The notes below the pieces were generated by a model. That model made no database searches. It had not been told where the DNA came from and saw nothing but the letters and a program-made list of their open reading frames with translations. This document shows, one piece after another, positions 1 to 7,753 of a DNA stretch of 22,608 nt. The stretch's first letter is position 1. Every line of letters starts with the position of its first letter. The position numbers were made by a program, and so were the translations under genes. Source of the DNA: Rikenellaceae bacterium. GTDB lineage: Bacteria; Bacteroidota; Bacteroidia; Bacteroidales; Rikenellaceae. The stretch spans positions 1 to 22,608 of the forward strand of contig JAJQAW010000066.1 of NCBI GenBank assembly GCA_021203585.1, read 5' to 3'.

Positions 1-2
1 CA

Positions 3-530
3 TTGCGGGTAAACAACGTGCGGTTATCCCGTTTTCTGGTCGGTTTGAATCCGATGCAAGCGCTCCGTTTCCCGTTGGAATCAGTGACAGGTTCAGCGGC
101 AAGCAAGCATGCGGTATCGGTGACCGCTTATCGGTCTGCTCCCCTGCAGATCATAGAGGATATCCGTGAATCGGGTTTCTCTTTACGGGACTCGCTTTCA
201 CTCAAAGTGCTGACCATCGAGCGAGAGCCGGTTCTGCGCAGCTATGCCGGAGAAGAAACACCGGAGCGGGTCTACGCGCAACTCACTATCCGGTATCATT
301 TTTCCGACCGGGGCAACGACCTGCAGACCCGAAGCAGCCGCTCGGATATTTATTTTTTGGATTCCACTTTCCTGATCGATGCCTTCGGCAATTTCGGACC
401 GATCGATCGGGTGGTCATTACCGGAGCAATGTCAAAAAAAGGGTGGGAGATATGCTGCCTGCCGATTATGAACCGGGCAACCGGTTTATTCCCTGAACCG
501 CCGCATCCAGGACTCTTTCCCATTGTTTAG
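3..530 (+). CDS. Unrecognised protein, 3' part, probably frameshifted near its end
   Basis: I do not recognise the family. The frame is open to the left edge and the only early start is a TTG at base 3, so the 5' end probably lies outside the window. The visible part has no obvious membrane segment, is mixed polar/hydrophobic, and has beta-rich-looking stretches (around residues 60-110, with YAQLTIRYHF). The last 30 or so residues in this frame are Pro-rich and look non-coding. A -1 change at the run of seven A (434-440) gives a more natural ending, RVGDMLPADYEPGNRFIP, stopping at 494-496, so the true gene probably ends at 496. The run reads A AAA AAA in the zero frame, a slippery heptamer, so slippage or a lost base could both explain it. 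A GH25 lipoprotein follows on the same strand. Coding status is fairly likely; function is unknown. Confidence 0.55.
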   Translation: MRVNNVRLSRFLVGLNPMQALRFPLESVTGSAASKHAVSVTAYRSAPLQIIEDIRESGFSLRDSLSLKVLTIEREPVLRSYAGEETPERVYAQLTIRYHFSDRGNDLQTRSSRSDIYFLDSTFLIDAFGNFGPIDRVVITGAMSKKGWEICCLPIMNRATGLFPEPPHPGLFPIV

Positions 531-554
531 CTACAGCGTTCGGGAAATTATGCC

Positions 555-562
555 TATTTTTG
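555..562 (+). promoter_or_regulatory. Possible -7 promoter element for the GH25-nadB pair
   Basis: TATTTTTG matches the Bacteroidota -7 consensus TAnnTTTG and lies 26 bases before the GH25 start codon. No TTG or TTTG sits at the expected 19-21 base spacing upstream, so this is a half-site match only and could be chance. Confidence 0.35.
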
Positions 563-588
563 TGCGGATTCAAACAGCATAATCTCCT

Positions 589-1269
589 ATGACCCGTTTC
601 TTTCGGATCGCCATGACCGTCCTCGGCAGCTGCATCGTTTTCTCCTGCCAAGAACCCAAACCGGCATCCGCCTATGACGTTTGGGGAATCGATGTTTCCC
701 GGCACCAACAGCACATTGACTGGAAGACGGTTTGCCAAAGCGACAAACCGCATTTTGTTTTTTTAAAAGCTACGGAAGGCACGCTCATTCAAGACCCGCT
801 CTACCGCAAGCACCGCCAGGAACTGGAGTGTCACGGAATCCTTTGGGGAGCCTACCATTTTTTCGGACACCGCACCTCGGGGAAGGAACAAGCGCGTCAT
901 TTTATCCGAACCGCAGCCCTCGAAAAAGGGAATTTGATCCCCGTATTGGACGTCGAACCCCATAAATTTTTCGAGGATCCGGAAAAAATGGTACGGGAAG
1001 TGAAGGCTTTTTGTACGGAGATCAAACGGGAATATGGAGTTTGGCCGATCATTTATTCCTCGTCGCATTTCTATCGAAGTTACCTGCAACGGGAATTTCC
1101 GGAAAAAAGCTTCCACATCTGGATTGCCGATTACAGCGGAATTCCTCAGATCGACTGGCAGTTCTGGCAGCATACCGACTCGCATAGACTGACCGGAGTT
1201 ACTTCGGCAGTGGACCGGAATGTCTTTTCGGGAAAGGCTTCGGAACTGCAAAATTTTATTTTACGATGA
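589..1269 (+). CDS. GH25 family muramidase (lysozyme-like) lipoprotein
   Basis: Predicted to hydrolyse the beta-1,4 bond between N-acetylmuramic acid and N-acetylglucosamine in peptidoglycan. The N-terminus has a short hydrophobic stretch followed by a lipobox-like VFSC (Cys20), so it is probably an exported lipoprotein. The GH25 domain fills the rest: GIDVSRHQ (Asp35) near the first beta strand, FLKATEG (about 58-64), GAYHFF (about 87-92), the DxE pair in VLDVEP (Asp121, Glu123), and a late WQFWQH segment. At 226 residues it is a single-domain enzyme with no added binding repeats. Its TGA stop overlaps the ATG of nadB in an ATGA arrangement, which suggests translational coupling although the functions are unrelated. 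It may act in cell-wall turnover or against other bacteria; the sequence cannot separate these. Confidence 0.9.
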   Translation: MTRFFRIAMTVLGSCIVFSCQEPKPASAYDVWGIDVSRHQQHIDWKTVCQSDKPHFVFLKATEGTLIQDPLYRKHRQELECHGILWGAYHFFGHRTSGKEQARHFIRTAALEKGNLIPVLDVEPHKFFEDPEKMVREVKAFCTEIKREYGVWPIIYSSSHFYRSYLQREFPEKSFHIWIADYSGIPQIDWQFWQHTDSHRLTGVTSAVDRNVFSGKASELQNFILR

Positions 1270-2846
1270 ATCGAGAAACGGATTTCCTGGTAATCGGCAG
1301 CGGAATTGCCGGTCTGAGTTTCGGGCTTAAAATGGCCGAATACGGTAAGGTGCTGATTGTCACCAAAAGCGAGATCAACGAATGCAATACCTTGTACGCA
1401 CAAGGGGGAATCTGCTCGGTGACCTACCCGCCCGATACCTTTGAAAAACACATTCACGATACGCTGGTTTGCGGAGCCGGAGAGTGCGACGAACGGGCGG
1501 TGCGGCTGGTGGTCACGCACGCTCCGGAACAAATCCGTCAACTGGTGCAGTGGGGAGTCAAATTCGACAAAGACCCCGAGGGGCGCTACGAACTGGCCCG
1601 CGAGGGAGGACACAGCGAACACCGCATCTTGCACCACAAGGATAATACCGGTTTTGAAATCGAGCGCAGCCTGGTGCAACGGGTAAAACGGCATAAAAAT
1701 ATCGAAGTGCTGGAGCACCATTTTGCCGTCGATTTACTCACGCAGCACCATCTGGGCAAACTGGTGCGAAAATCGACCAAAAACAAGGAATGTTACGGGG
1801 CGTATGTTTTCGATAAAAAAAACCAACAGGTGCTTACCGTGCTGGCCAAATTTACCATTCTATCGGCCGGGGGAATCGGCAACATTTACCATACCACTAC
1901 CAATCCGGCCGTCTCGACCGGCGATGGAATTGCCATGGTTCACCGGGCCAAAGGGGAAATTGAAAATATGGAATACATCCAATTCCACCCGACCTCTTTG
2001 TATAATCCGGGAGAGCGCCCCTCTTACCTGATTACCGAGGCCATGAGGGGGTACGGGGCCATCCTGCGGACACCCGATGGGAGGGAATTCATGCACAAAT
2101 ACCACCCGATGGGTTCCATCGCTCCTCGCGATGTGACAGCCCGGGCCATCGATAATGAGATGAAAACCCACGGATACGATTTCGTGTACCTCGATGTGAC
2201 CCACAAAGATCCCCGGGAAACCATTCCGCACTTTCCGAATATCTACCAAAAATGCCTATCGATCGGTATCGATCTGACCAAAGAGTGGATTCCGGTAGTT
2301 CCGGCCGCACATTACTCCTGCGGCGGCGTGAAGGTCGATCTGAACGGACAAACCTCCATCCGGAATCTCTACGCGCTGGGGGAAACATCCTGCACCGGAT
2401 TGCACGGAGCCAATCGATTGGCTTCCAATTCCTTGATAGAGGCTATCGTGTATGCCGACCAAGCAGCCAAACACGTCGTCAAACGCCTGGACCAGGGAAG
2501 GCTGGAGCGAAATATTCCGGAGTGGGATTACGAAGGAACCTCGCATCCGGAAGAAATGGTACTGATCACGCAGAATTACAAAGAGATGCAGCAAATCATG
2601 AGCAATTACGTCGGAATCGTACGCTCGGATTTGCGGTTGGAACGGGCCAAAAGAAGGTTGGAAATCACATTTAAAGAGACCGAAGAATTGTACTTGACCT
2701 CTACGCTGAGTCAGGAATTGTGTGAATTGCGCAATATGATCGCCGTGGCTTATTTGATCATCAAACAGGCGCAATTTAAAAAAGAGAGTGTGGGACTGCA
2801 TTACTCGCTCGACTATCCGGCATCGGTCAAAGCCACCGAGTTTTAA
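1266..2846 (+). CDS. nadB: L-aspartate oxidase (quinolinate synthase subunit B)
   Basis: FAD-dependent oxidation of L-aspartate to iminoaspartate, the first step of de novo NAD synthesis; NadA normally condenses the product with dihydroxyacetone phosphate. The N-terminal dinucleotide fold shows GSGIAG (residues 11-16). The fumarate-reductase-like family motifs follow: NTLYAQGGI (41-49), REGGHSEHR (112-120), the substrate-side HPTSLY (241-246), RDVTARAI (288-295), and AAHYSCGGVKVD (347-358) with the conserved His and Arg of the active site. The C-terminal helical region is present, and 526 residues is normal for the family. There is no N-terminal signal, so it is cytosolic. The start overlaps the stop of the GH25 gene by four bases. 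nadA and nadC are not seen in this window. The family call is very secure; the distinction from succinate dehydrogenase flavoprotein rests on length and the NadB-type motifs. Confidence 0.96.
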   Translation: MNRETDFLVIGSGIAGLSFGLKMAEYGKVLIVTKSEINECNTLYAQGGICSVTYPPDTFEKHIHDTLVCGAGECDERAVRLVVTHAPEQIRQLVQWGVKFDKDPEGRYELAREGGHSEHRILHHKDNTGFEIERSLVQRVKRHKNIEVLEHHFAVDLLTQHHLGKLVRKSTKNKECYGAYVFDKKNQQVLTVLAKFTILSAGGIGNIYHTTTNPAVSTGDGIAMVHRAKGEIENMEYIQFHPTSLYNPGERPSYLITEAMRGYGAILRTPDGREFMHKYHPMGSIAPRDVTARAIDNEMKTHGYDFVYLDVTHKDPRETIPHFPNIYQKCLSIGIDLTKEWIPVVPAAHYSCGGVKVDLNGQTSIRNLYALGETSCTGLHGANRLASNSLIEAIVYADQAAKHVVKRLDQGRLERNIPEWDYEGTSHPEEMVLITQNYKEMQQIMSNYVGIVRSDLRLERAKRRLEITFKETEELYLTSTLSQELCELRNMIAVAYLIIKQAQFKKESVGLHYSLDYPASVKATEF

Positions 2847-2888
2847 TTCGGAAAATCCCAGCCGCAACCGAAAGGCGGTCCGTGAATG

Positions 2889-2930
2889 AACTGCACCCCG
2901 AAAGTGATGTCTGACTTTCGGGGTGCAGTT
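2889..2930. terminator. Perfect 17-bp hairpin between convergent nadB and thioredoxin genes
   Basis: The arms 2889-2905 and 2914-2930 are exact reverse complements with an 8-base loop. It sits between two convergent genes, where a bidirectional terminator is expected. Neither side has a strong T tract, so function in termination is inferred from position and stem quality. Confidence 0.75.
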
Positions 2931-2992
2931 GATCTTTCAACGGGCCTGTCTTCCAAGGGCGGCCTTTTCACGATAGGCGCCCGGATAAAGGT

Positions 2993-3400
2993 TTACTTTA
3001 CCGCATCTTTTACTTTCTGAATAAAACCGTCCAGTTCATCGCCGCCGACAATCCGACCGATCTCTTTTCCGGAAGCGTCCAGAATCAGGAAGGGAGGATA
3101 GACGTTCACCTGGTATTTTTGGGCCAGCTGTATGCCTTCTCCTTTTTCCGCATCGAATTTGGCATTAATAAATTCGGCATTGAAGAACTCCCCGGCTTTG
3201 GGTTGCGTAAACACATTGTTTGCCATATATTTGCAAGGACCGCACCAGGTGGTATACATGTCGACGAAAATCGGTTTTCCCGCCTCTTGGGATTCTTTCA
3301 TCAATTCGGCCATGGATTTTTCCTGGAACTGAACACCTGACTGCGCGCAGGCGATCGTCGTAAGCCCGGCGAAGGCGAGCATTAACATCAACTTTTTCAT
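2993..3400 (-). CDS. Exported thioredoxin-like protein
   Basis: Predicted periplasmic thiol oxidoreductase. The N-terminus has a signal peptide with a hydrophobic core (about 4-16) ending in ACAQS, which fits signal peptidase I cleavage before Gln; Cys18 could alternatively be read as a weak lipobox. The mature part is a thioredoxin fold with FVDMYTTWCGPCKYM (active-site Cys53 and Cys56) and the cis-Pro region VYPPF. At 135 residues it is a single domain. It lies 47 bases downstream of rlmN on the same strand, so it may be cotranscribed. A plausible electron donor is the DsbD-like protein at 13216-15324, which has a matching exported thioredoxin-type domain; that link is inference. Substrates cannot be read from the sequence. 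Confidence 0.9.
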   Translation of the reverse strand: MKKLMLMLAFAGLTTIACAQSGVQFQEKSMAELMKESQEAGKPIFVDMYTTWCGPCKYMANNVFTQPKAGEFFNAEFINAKFDAEKGEGIQLAQKYQVNVYPPFLILDASGKEIGRIVGGDELDGFIQKVKDAVK

Positions 3401-3447
3401 TTCTCGATCGGTTTTACTTTTACTGATATAGCGTTAAAATTTATAGA

Positions 3448-4473
3448 TTATTGTGATGCGGTTTTATTTTTGGTGGAAAGCATCCCGCAGGCCGCGTCGA
3501 TATCCTCTCCCCGCGAACTGCGGATCGTGGCGATGATCCCTTTGGCAGTGAGCGCATCCCGAAAACGGATCATCGCTTGTTCATCGCTTCCGGGAAATTC
3601 CGCTCCCGGAATCTCATGCCACCGGATCAGGTTGACCCGGCATTTGAGGCCGCCGATTAACCGGGTCAATGCTTTCAGGTGCCGGGACGAATCGTTTTGT
3701 CCAGCAAACAGGATGTATTCGAAACTCACGCGCCGCTGGTGAGAAAAATCGTGTTTTTTGATCTCCGCCACAACCTCCCCGATTGGGTAAGCTTTCTGAG
3801 CCGGCATCCATTCCAGACGCTCCTCGGCAAACGGGTTATGCAGGCTCACGGCCAGGTGAACTTTGGTCTCATCCAAAAAACGTTTCAAGGCGGGCAGCAC
3901 GCCGATCGTAGAGACGGTAATCCGGGACGGACTCCACCCATACCCCCATTCGGAAGTAAGAATTTCCAGGCTTTTCAAGACCTCTTCCAGATTATCCATC
4001 GATTCGCCCATACCCATGTACACCACATTGGTCAATGCCTCTCTTTCGGGCAACGAACGAATTTGATTCAGGATTTCCCCGGCGCTCAGGTGGTGCTGAA
4101 AGCCTTGTTTGGCGGTCATGCAGAAGCGGCATCCCATCCGGCACCCGGCCTGGGAAGACACACACAAAGTCGCTCGGTCCCGATCCGGAATAAAAGCCGT
4201 TTCGATGGCCTGTTGACCGAGCGTGGGAAACAGGTATTTTTTCGTACCGTCCGCCGATTGCTGTACGCCGGTCGGCTCGATCGTACCCACGGTATACCGA
4301 TCCGTCAGCAATTGCCGGTTGGCCACCGAAAGATTGGTCATGACATCGATCCGGGTCACCTGCTTGTTATACAGCCAATGGGCGATCTGCCGGGCAGTAT
4401 AGCGCGGCATACCGAGACCGGAAACCACCGTTTCCAATTCAGCGAGCGTTTTACCGTAAAGCCATTCTTTCAT
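3448..4473 (-). CDS. rlmN: Dual-specificity 23S rRNA A2503/tRNA A37 C2-methyltransferase
   Basis: Radical SAM enzyme that methylates C2 of adenosine 2503 in 23S rRNA and, in studied relatives, A37 of some tRNAs. The cluster-binding CxxxCxxC is CRMGCRFC (Cys111, 115, 118). Cys104 lies in the family block LCVSSQAGC. The resolving Cys late in the protein (about residue 329, in DAACGML) is the one that forms the methyl-cysteine intermediate in this family. GMGESMDN (about 154-161) is the SAM-binding glycine-rich turn. Length of 341 residues is normal, and there is no signal peptide. It follows the GH28 gene by 77 bases with a hairpin between them, so it may have its own promoter, although I see no clear -7 site. 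The absence of antibiotic-resistance-type Cfr features favours RlmN. Confidence 0.95.
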   Translation of the reverse strand: MKEWLYGKTLAELETVVSGLGMPRYTARQIAHWLYNKQVTRIDVMTNLSVANRQLLTDRYTVGTIEPTGVQQSADGTKKYLFPTLGQQAIETAFIPDRDRATLCVSSQAGCRMGCRFCMTAKQGFQHHLSAGEILNQIRSLPEREALTNVVYMGMGESMDNLEEVLKSLEILTSEWGYGWSPSRITVSTIGVLPALKRFLDETKVHLAVSLHNPFAEERLEWMPAQKAYPIGEVVAEIKKHDFSHQRRVSFEYILFAGQNDSSRHLKALTRLIGGLKCRVNLIRWHEIPGAEFPGSDEQAMIRFRDALTAKGIIATIRSSRGEDIDAACGMLSTKNKTASQ

Positions 4474-4496
4474 ACCGATCCTTGCAACCGAAGATC

Positions 4497-4523
4497 AGCC
4501 GGTGAGGAATCCCTCCGCCGGCT
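4497..4523. terminator. Hairpin between GH28 and rlmN
   Basis: AGCCGG...CCGGCT (6 bp) is followed inward by GAGG/CCTC (4 bp) with a small asymmetric bulge and a 4-base loop AATC. It lies just after the GH28 stop codon in the direction of transcription. There is no T tract. Probable terminator for the pectin genes. Confidence 0.5.
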
Positions 4524-4550
4524 TGTTCTCTATTTTCTCCAGGCACGGGC

Positions 4551-6095
4551 TTAAGGCAGCATGGCCTGTACTTGCCCGTCTCTGACCACCTCCGACCGCA
4601 CTCCGTTGACAGATTGTAACGCCTCTATCGTGACGTTTTTAGCCTGGTTCATTTCCACCGCCGGTCCGGTTTTTTGTTGGATAACGATATTGGACAACTT
4701 GACCTGGTCCGATTCATTGATCACGATACCCCGGGTGGTCTGTAGTACGGCGTTCTCCACGGTTACGTTCCGAACATTCATTTCCGGCAATCCATTGAAC
4801 AACATCGCCGTACCCGCTCCGCGACAGGTAATGTTTTTGATGTGGATGTCCCGGAAAGAAGGGGTTTCCTCGGTCACCGGAGGAACCGGTGCGTTCGGGT
4901 CCCGTCTACCGTAGTACAAATCGAACAGCAGGGCTTCGTTCGGGATATTGGTCATATCGATATTTTCGATCCAAACCCGTTCCACCACCCCGCCACGTCC
5001 ACGGGTACTTTTAAACCGAAGTCCTACGTCGGTACTCATAAATTGGCAGTTGCGCACCAACATGTTACGCGCTCCCCCGGACATCTCGCTGCCCACGACA
5101 AATCCTCCATGGCCGTGATAGACAATACAGTTGTCCACAATCAGGTTTTCGGTCGGAATGCCCCGCTGGCGTCCTTCCAGGTCTTTTCCCGATTTGATGC
5201 AAATGGCATCGTCTCCTACGTCGAAGCTGCTGTTTACCACCAGCACATTTTTACAGGACTCCACATCCAATCCGTCGCCATTTTGCGAGTACCACGGATT
5301 GCGAATGACGACATGGTCAACGGTCAATTCCTGACACAATAGCGGATGGACGTTCCACGAAGGCGAATTCTGAAAGGTGATCCCTTGCAGTAAAATACGT
5401 TTACAGTTTACGATGCTGGCTAAAACCGGACGATAGTAGGCTTTGTAATATTCGCGCTCCTCGGCCGTCAGCTCCGAATAATGGCGGGTATCGAAATAAC
5501 CTTTCATGGCTCCTTCGTTCGGGAACCAAAGACGCTGGGCCTCATCCAGCACACTTCCCTCGCGCTGTTGCAGTTTTCGCCATTGGCCATCGGTCATTTT
5601 TTCTTTTTTAACCAATCGCCAGTTGTCCCCGTTTCCATCGATCACCCCGTTTCCGGTGATCGCAATATCGGTCAGGTTATGGGCCATGATAGGCGAGGTA
5701 GCCCGCAGGGCAGTCCAGCCCTCCCAATTGGTTTCGATAAGCGGATAGGCATCGAAATCTTCGGTGAAATAAATCAACGCCCCGTCGCTAACGTGCAGGT
5801 TTACTCGACTTTTCAGAAAAATTGGACCCGTAATCCAGGTACCTCGCGGTACCACCAGTTTTCCCCCGCCACGCGCCTCGAGAGCATCCATAGCCCGGGC
5901 AAAGGCTTCCGTATTCAGGGCCAGTCCGTCTCCCACTCCCCCGAAGTCGGTCAGACAGACCGTATAATCCGGTATGGAGGGTAATACGACCGGGGTCATT
6001 TCAAAGGGTAGATTTTCGTAATAGCGATCGTATGGCTGAGCCGATGCTGTACATACGGCACACCAGGCGATCGAGGCAAAAAGAATTTTTTTCAT
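4551..6095 (-). CDS. Glycoside hydrolase family 28, polygalacturonase-like
   Basis: Predicted to cleave alpha-1,4-galacturonic bonds in pectin. The N-terminus carries a signal peptide (hydrophobic core about 4-17, likely cut after Ala19 in TASAQ). FGGVGDGLALNT (51-62) begins the parallel beta-helix typical of these proteins. The four GH28 catalytic blocks are in order: NGDGLD (272-277, equivalent to the NTD motif), GDDAICIKSG (294-303, with Asp295 and Asp296), HGHGG (327-331, catalytic His329), and RFK (360-362, the RIK motif). At 514 residues it is complete. It lies directly downstream of a broken pectinesterase on the same strand (75-base gap), a functional pairing because methylesterase action exposes sites for polygalacturonases. 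An exo-acting or rhamnogalacturonan-directed activity is possible; the subfamily cannot be set here. Confidence 0.93.
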   Translation of the reverse strand: MKKILFASIAWCAVCTASAQPYDRYYENLPFEMTPVVLPSIPDYTVCLTDFGGVGDGLALNTEAFARAMDALEARGGGKLVVPRGTWITGPIFLKSRVNLHVSDGALIYFTEDFDAYPLIETNWEGWTALRATSPIMAHNLTDIAITGNGVIDGNGDNWRLVKKEKMTDGQWRKLQQREGSVLDEAQRLWFPNEGAMKGYFDTRHYSELTAEEREYYKAYYRPVLASIVNCKRILLQGITFQNSPSWNVHPLLCQELTVDHVVIRNPWYSQNGDGLDVESCKNVLVVNSSFDVGDDAICIKSGKDLEGRQRGIPTENLIVDNCIVYHGHGGFVVGSEMSGGARNMLVRNCQFMSTDVGLRFKSTRGRGGVVERVWIENIDMTNIPNEALLFDLYYGRRDPNAPVPPVTEETPSFRDIHIKNITCRGAGTAMLFNGLPEMNVRNVTVENAVLQTTRGIVINESDQVKLSNIVIQQKTGPAVEMNQAKNVTIEALQSVNGVRSEVVRDGQVQAMLP

Positions 6096-6170
6096 GGTGT
6101 TTTTTATAGGGTTGTCAGATAGCTACAAAATGATAATTTCCCGCTCTACGGACCGGTAGAAGTGTCCGCG

Positions 6171-6407
6171 CTAAGGGATCAGGTATTTGGCTCTCATCCG
6201 CCTCAATTCGGCATAATAGCGGGCCGCCTCCACTTCACTCAATTGACGGCTCCATTCCACGCGCTGCGAAACATCGACGCCCCGGAAGCGATATTCGGCA
6301 TACAGCACCAGCGATTCGGCCTCGGGCCGGTTCCAGTTCATCCAACCTTCCGGACGAATAAACGGTCCCATTTCACAATCCAGGTATACGGTTTTGGCAA
6401 AATTACG
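6171..6407 (-). pseudogene. C-terminal fragment of broken pectinesterase (CE8)
   Basis: In the same frame as the upstream pectinesterase part but cut off from it by an in-frame TGA at 6408-6410. It begins RNFAKTVYLDCEMG, which is the expected continuation of LGRPW, and runs through a Trp-rich GWMNWNRPE segment (typical of the family) to a TAG stop. About 78 residues. The first ATG inside it (6371) lies 13 codons past the TGA; an independently made fragment would lack the catalytic residues, so it is not expected to be active alone. Confidence 0.85.
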
Positions 6408-7124
6408 TCACGGGCGGCCCAGGTACATTTTATCCACTTCCGGCTCTGCCGTAATGCGGCAGTTGAAAATGGCGAAACCGAATTCCCGCCCCGGCGGAGT
6501 AGAAGCGGCTGTGATGTAGGAATTCGATTTACAATGGATATGGCAACCGTCCAAAAACAGTTGTGCGGACCCGAACAGAAAATCCGTCGTTCCCTCGATA
6601 TAAGTATCCACCATCAGGGTCTCATCCTGTTCGCCGTTGGCATACAAGGTATCCTGATTTCCGAGCAGCCGGCAGTTTTTGACCAGAATTTCATTGGCTT
6701 CGATGTGCAGGGCCACCGCTTGATCGCGCCGGCCGGCATCATTGACAATGGTCAAGTTGTGCAGCTGGGTGCGGGCACCGCGGATTTTCACGGTCCACGA
6801 GGTAAAGGTCATGATCTTTTCCAGGGGTGTCTGCCGGCTGAATGCCGTTTCTTTTCCCGCATGATCATCGTAAGCGATCACGGTATGGTCCCGGTCCTCG
6901 CCGATCAATACCACTCCGGTAATCCAGGAGGGAATTTCCAGTTTTTCCCGGTATTCTCCTTTTTTCACCAGAATGAGAATCGGTTCGTAGCTGAAATGCC
7001 GCTGTGCGTAAACGGCCTCCGTGATCGTCGTATAATCTCCCGAACCGTCTTGCGCTACGATTTTATGGTATTCCCTATCGGACTGCATGGCCCGAGAACT
7101 CCCACTGAGTAGAACCGCTGACAA
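6408..7124 (-). pseudogene. Broken pectinesterase (CE8), catalytic part with TGA at the LGRPW Trp
   Basis: Pectin methylesterase: removes methyl groups from homogalacturonan. Numbered from the TTG at 7124, the family blocks are GEYREKL (57-63), QAVALH (135-140), QDTLY (157-161), the catalytic-Asp block DFLFG (181-185), and LGRP (235-238). The next codon, expected to be Trp (TGG) of LGRPW, is TGA, and the frame continues with the correct C-terminus. There is a second lesion at the front: an ATG at 7144-7146 is one frame off a clear signal peptide, SILLFILSAVLLSGSSRA, so a single-base indel right after the ATG would restore a normal exported protein of about 320 residues. Two independent lesions suggest either a real pseudogene or local sequence error. 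It precedes an intact GH28 polygalacturonase. Confidence 0.87.
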
Positions 7125-7146
7125 AATAAATAATAGAATGCTTCAT

Positions 7147-7753
7147 GGATCGTCCTAAATTGGACCGTTAAGATAACAAAAAAAGAGAAAACCGGAATTA
7201 AAATAGACTTAGATTGCGGCCCGTGCCTAAATTTCCCTACTTTTTACGCGTTATAGATTTATGTCCGTTCCGGGAAAAAACGCTACACGGACACTCTTCC
7301 GCAAAGTTATTTTCCCGGCTAAACCGAAGTCGGACTCGGGATTTATCGATACGCGGCCACTCACCGAATCAACTTAAACAAACTGAATGGCAGCTATTTA
7401 CACGGAAGCACACAGGACATTCCCGATATTCGAACCGGTATACCTGCGTTTCTAACTGCCATGAAACGGGCGGCAGACTAAACCGTAAGCTTCCAGAGGG
7501 TATTCGGGAGCCGTGCATTCCTCGGGGCTAACCCCTCTTCTCCCGTCGAATAGGGAGCAAACCCTGCGCGGCTTTGCGTTTACCGATTTTCCATCATTAA
7601 GGGAATGTACTGCTACCAAAATGCGGATTTGAATTATGTACACAGGATTTTTTCAACAGACCGGAATGGAAAAACATGGGCGCCTGATAAAAGGAAACCC
7701 GGATCTCCCGGGCAAATACCTCCCCCCAAATGGTATGGGCTCAAGGTTGTATG
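7147..7753. other. 607-nt stretch without recognisable genes, 3' of tRNA-Arg
   Basis: No open frame here has a plausible composition, signal peptide or family motif on either strand; the two longest frames (about 105 and 63 codons) are rich in Arg, Ser and Cys and look like noise. No tRNA, repeat or insertion-sequence end was seen. A short GC hairpin at 7698-7712 is listed separately. The stretch separates housekeeping genes from the pectin genes and may contain remains of decayed DNA. Confidence 0.6.
7698..7712 (-). terminator. Possible small terminator after tRNA-Arg
   Basis: CCCGG and CCGGG arms (5 bp) enclose a 5-base loop; on the minus strand the stem is followed by TTTCCTTTTAT. It lies about 40 bases beyond the tRNA 3' end. 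The stem is short, so this is a weak call. Confidence 0.35.

Noticed and set aside
3679..4554. 291-codon plus-strand frame opposite rlmN
   Set aside because: It is the antisense of a secure RlmN gene, has no domain signature and is rich in His, Arg and Gln, typical of a shadow frame.
6408..6410. TGA recoded as Trp or selenocysteine
   Set aside because: TGA is a true stop in the GH25 and PadR genes; the position calls for Trp, not Cys; I saw no selenocysteine-type stem as a reason to prefer it.
6162..7112. 316-codon plus-strand frame opposite the pectinesterase
   Set aside because: Long and tempting because the sense strand is broken, but the sense strand has all CE8 motifs, while this frame has none and a noise-like composition.
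7420..7440. Segment with TTCGAACC resembling a tRNA T loop, possibly a tRNA remnant or attachment repeat
   Set aside because: The flanks do not form a T stem and share no longer match with the tRNA-Arg 3' end.
7214..7531. 105-codon plus-strand frame in the gap after tRNA-Arg
   Set aside because: Arg/Ser/Cys-rich sequence without a family pattern, signal peptide or promoter; not counted as a gene.
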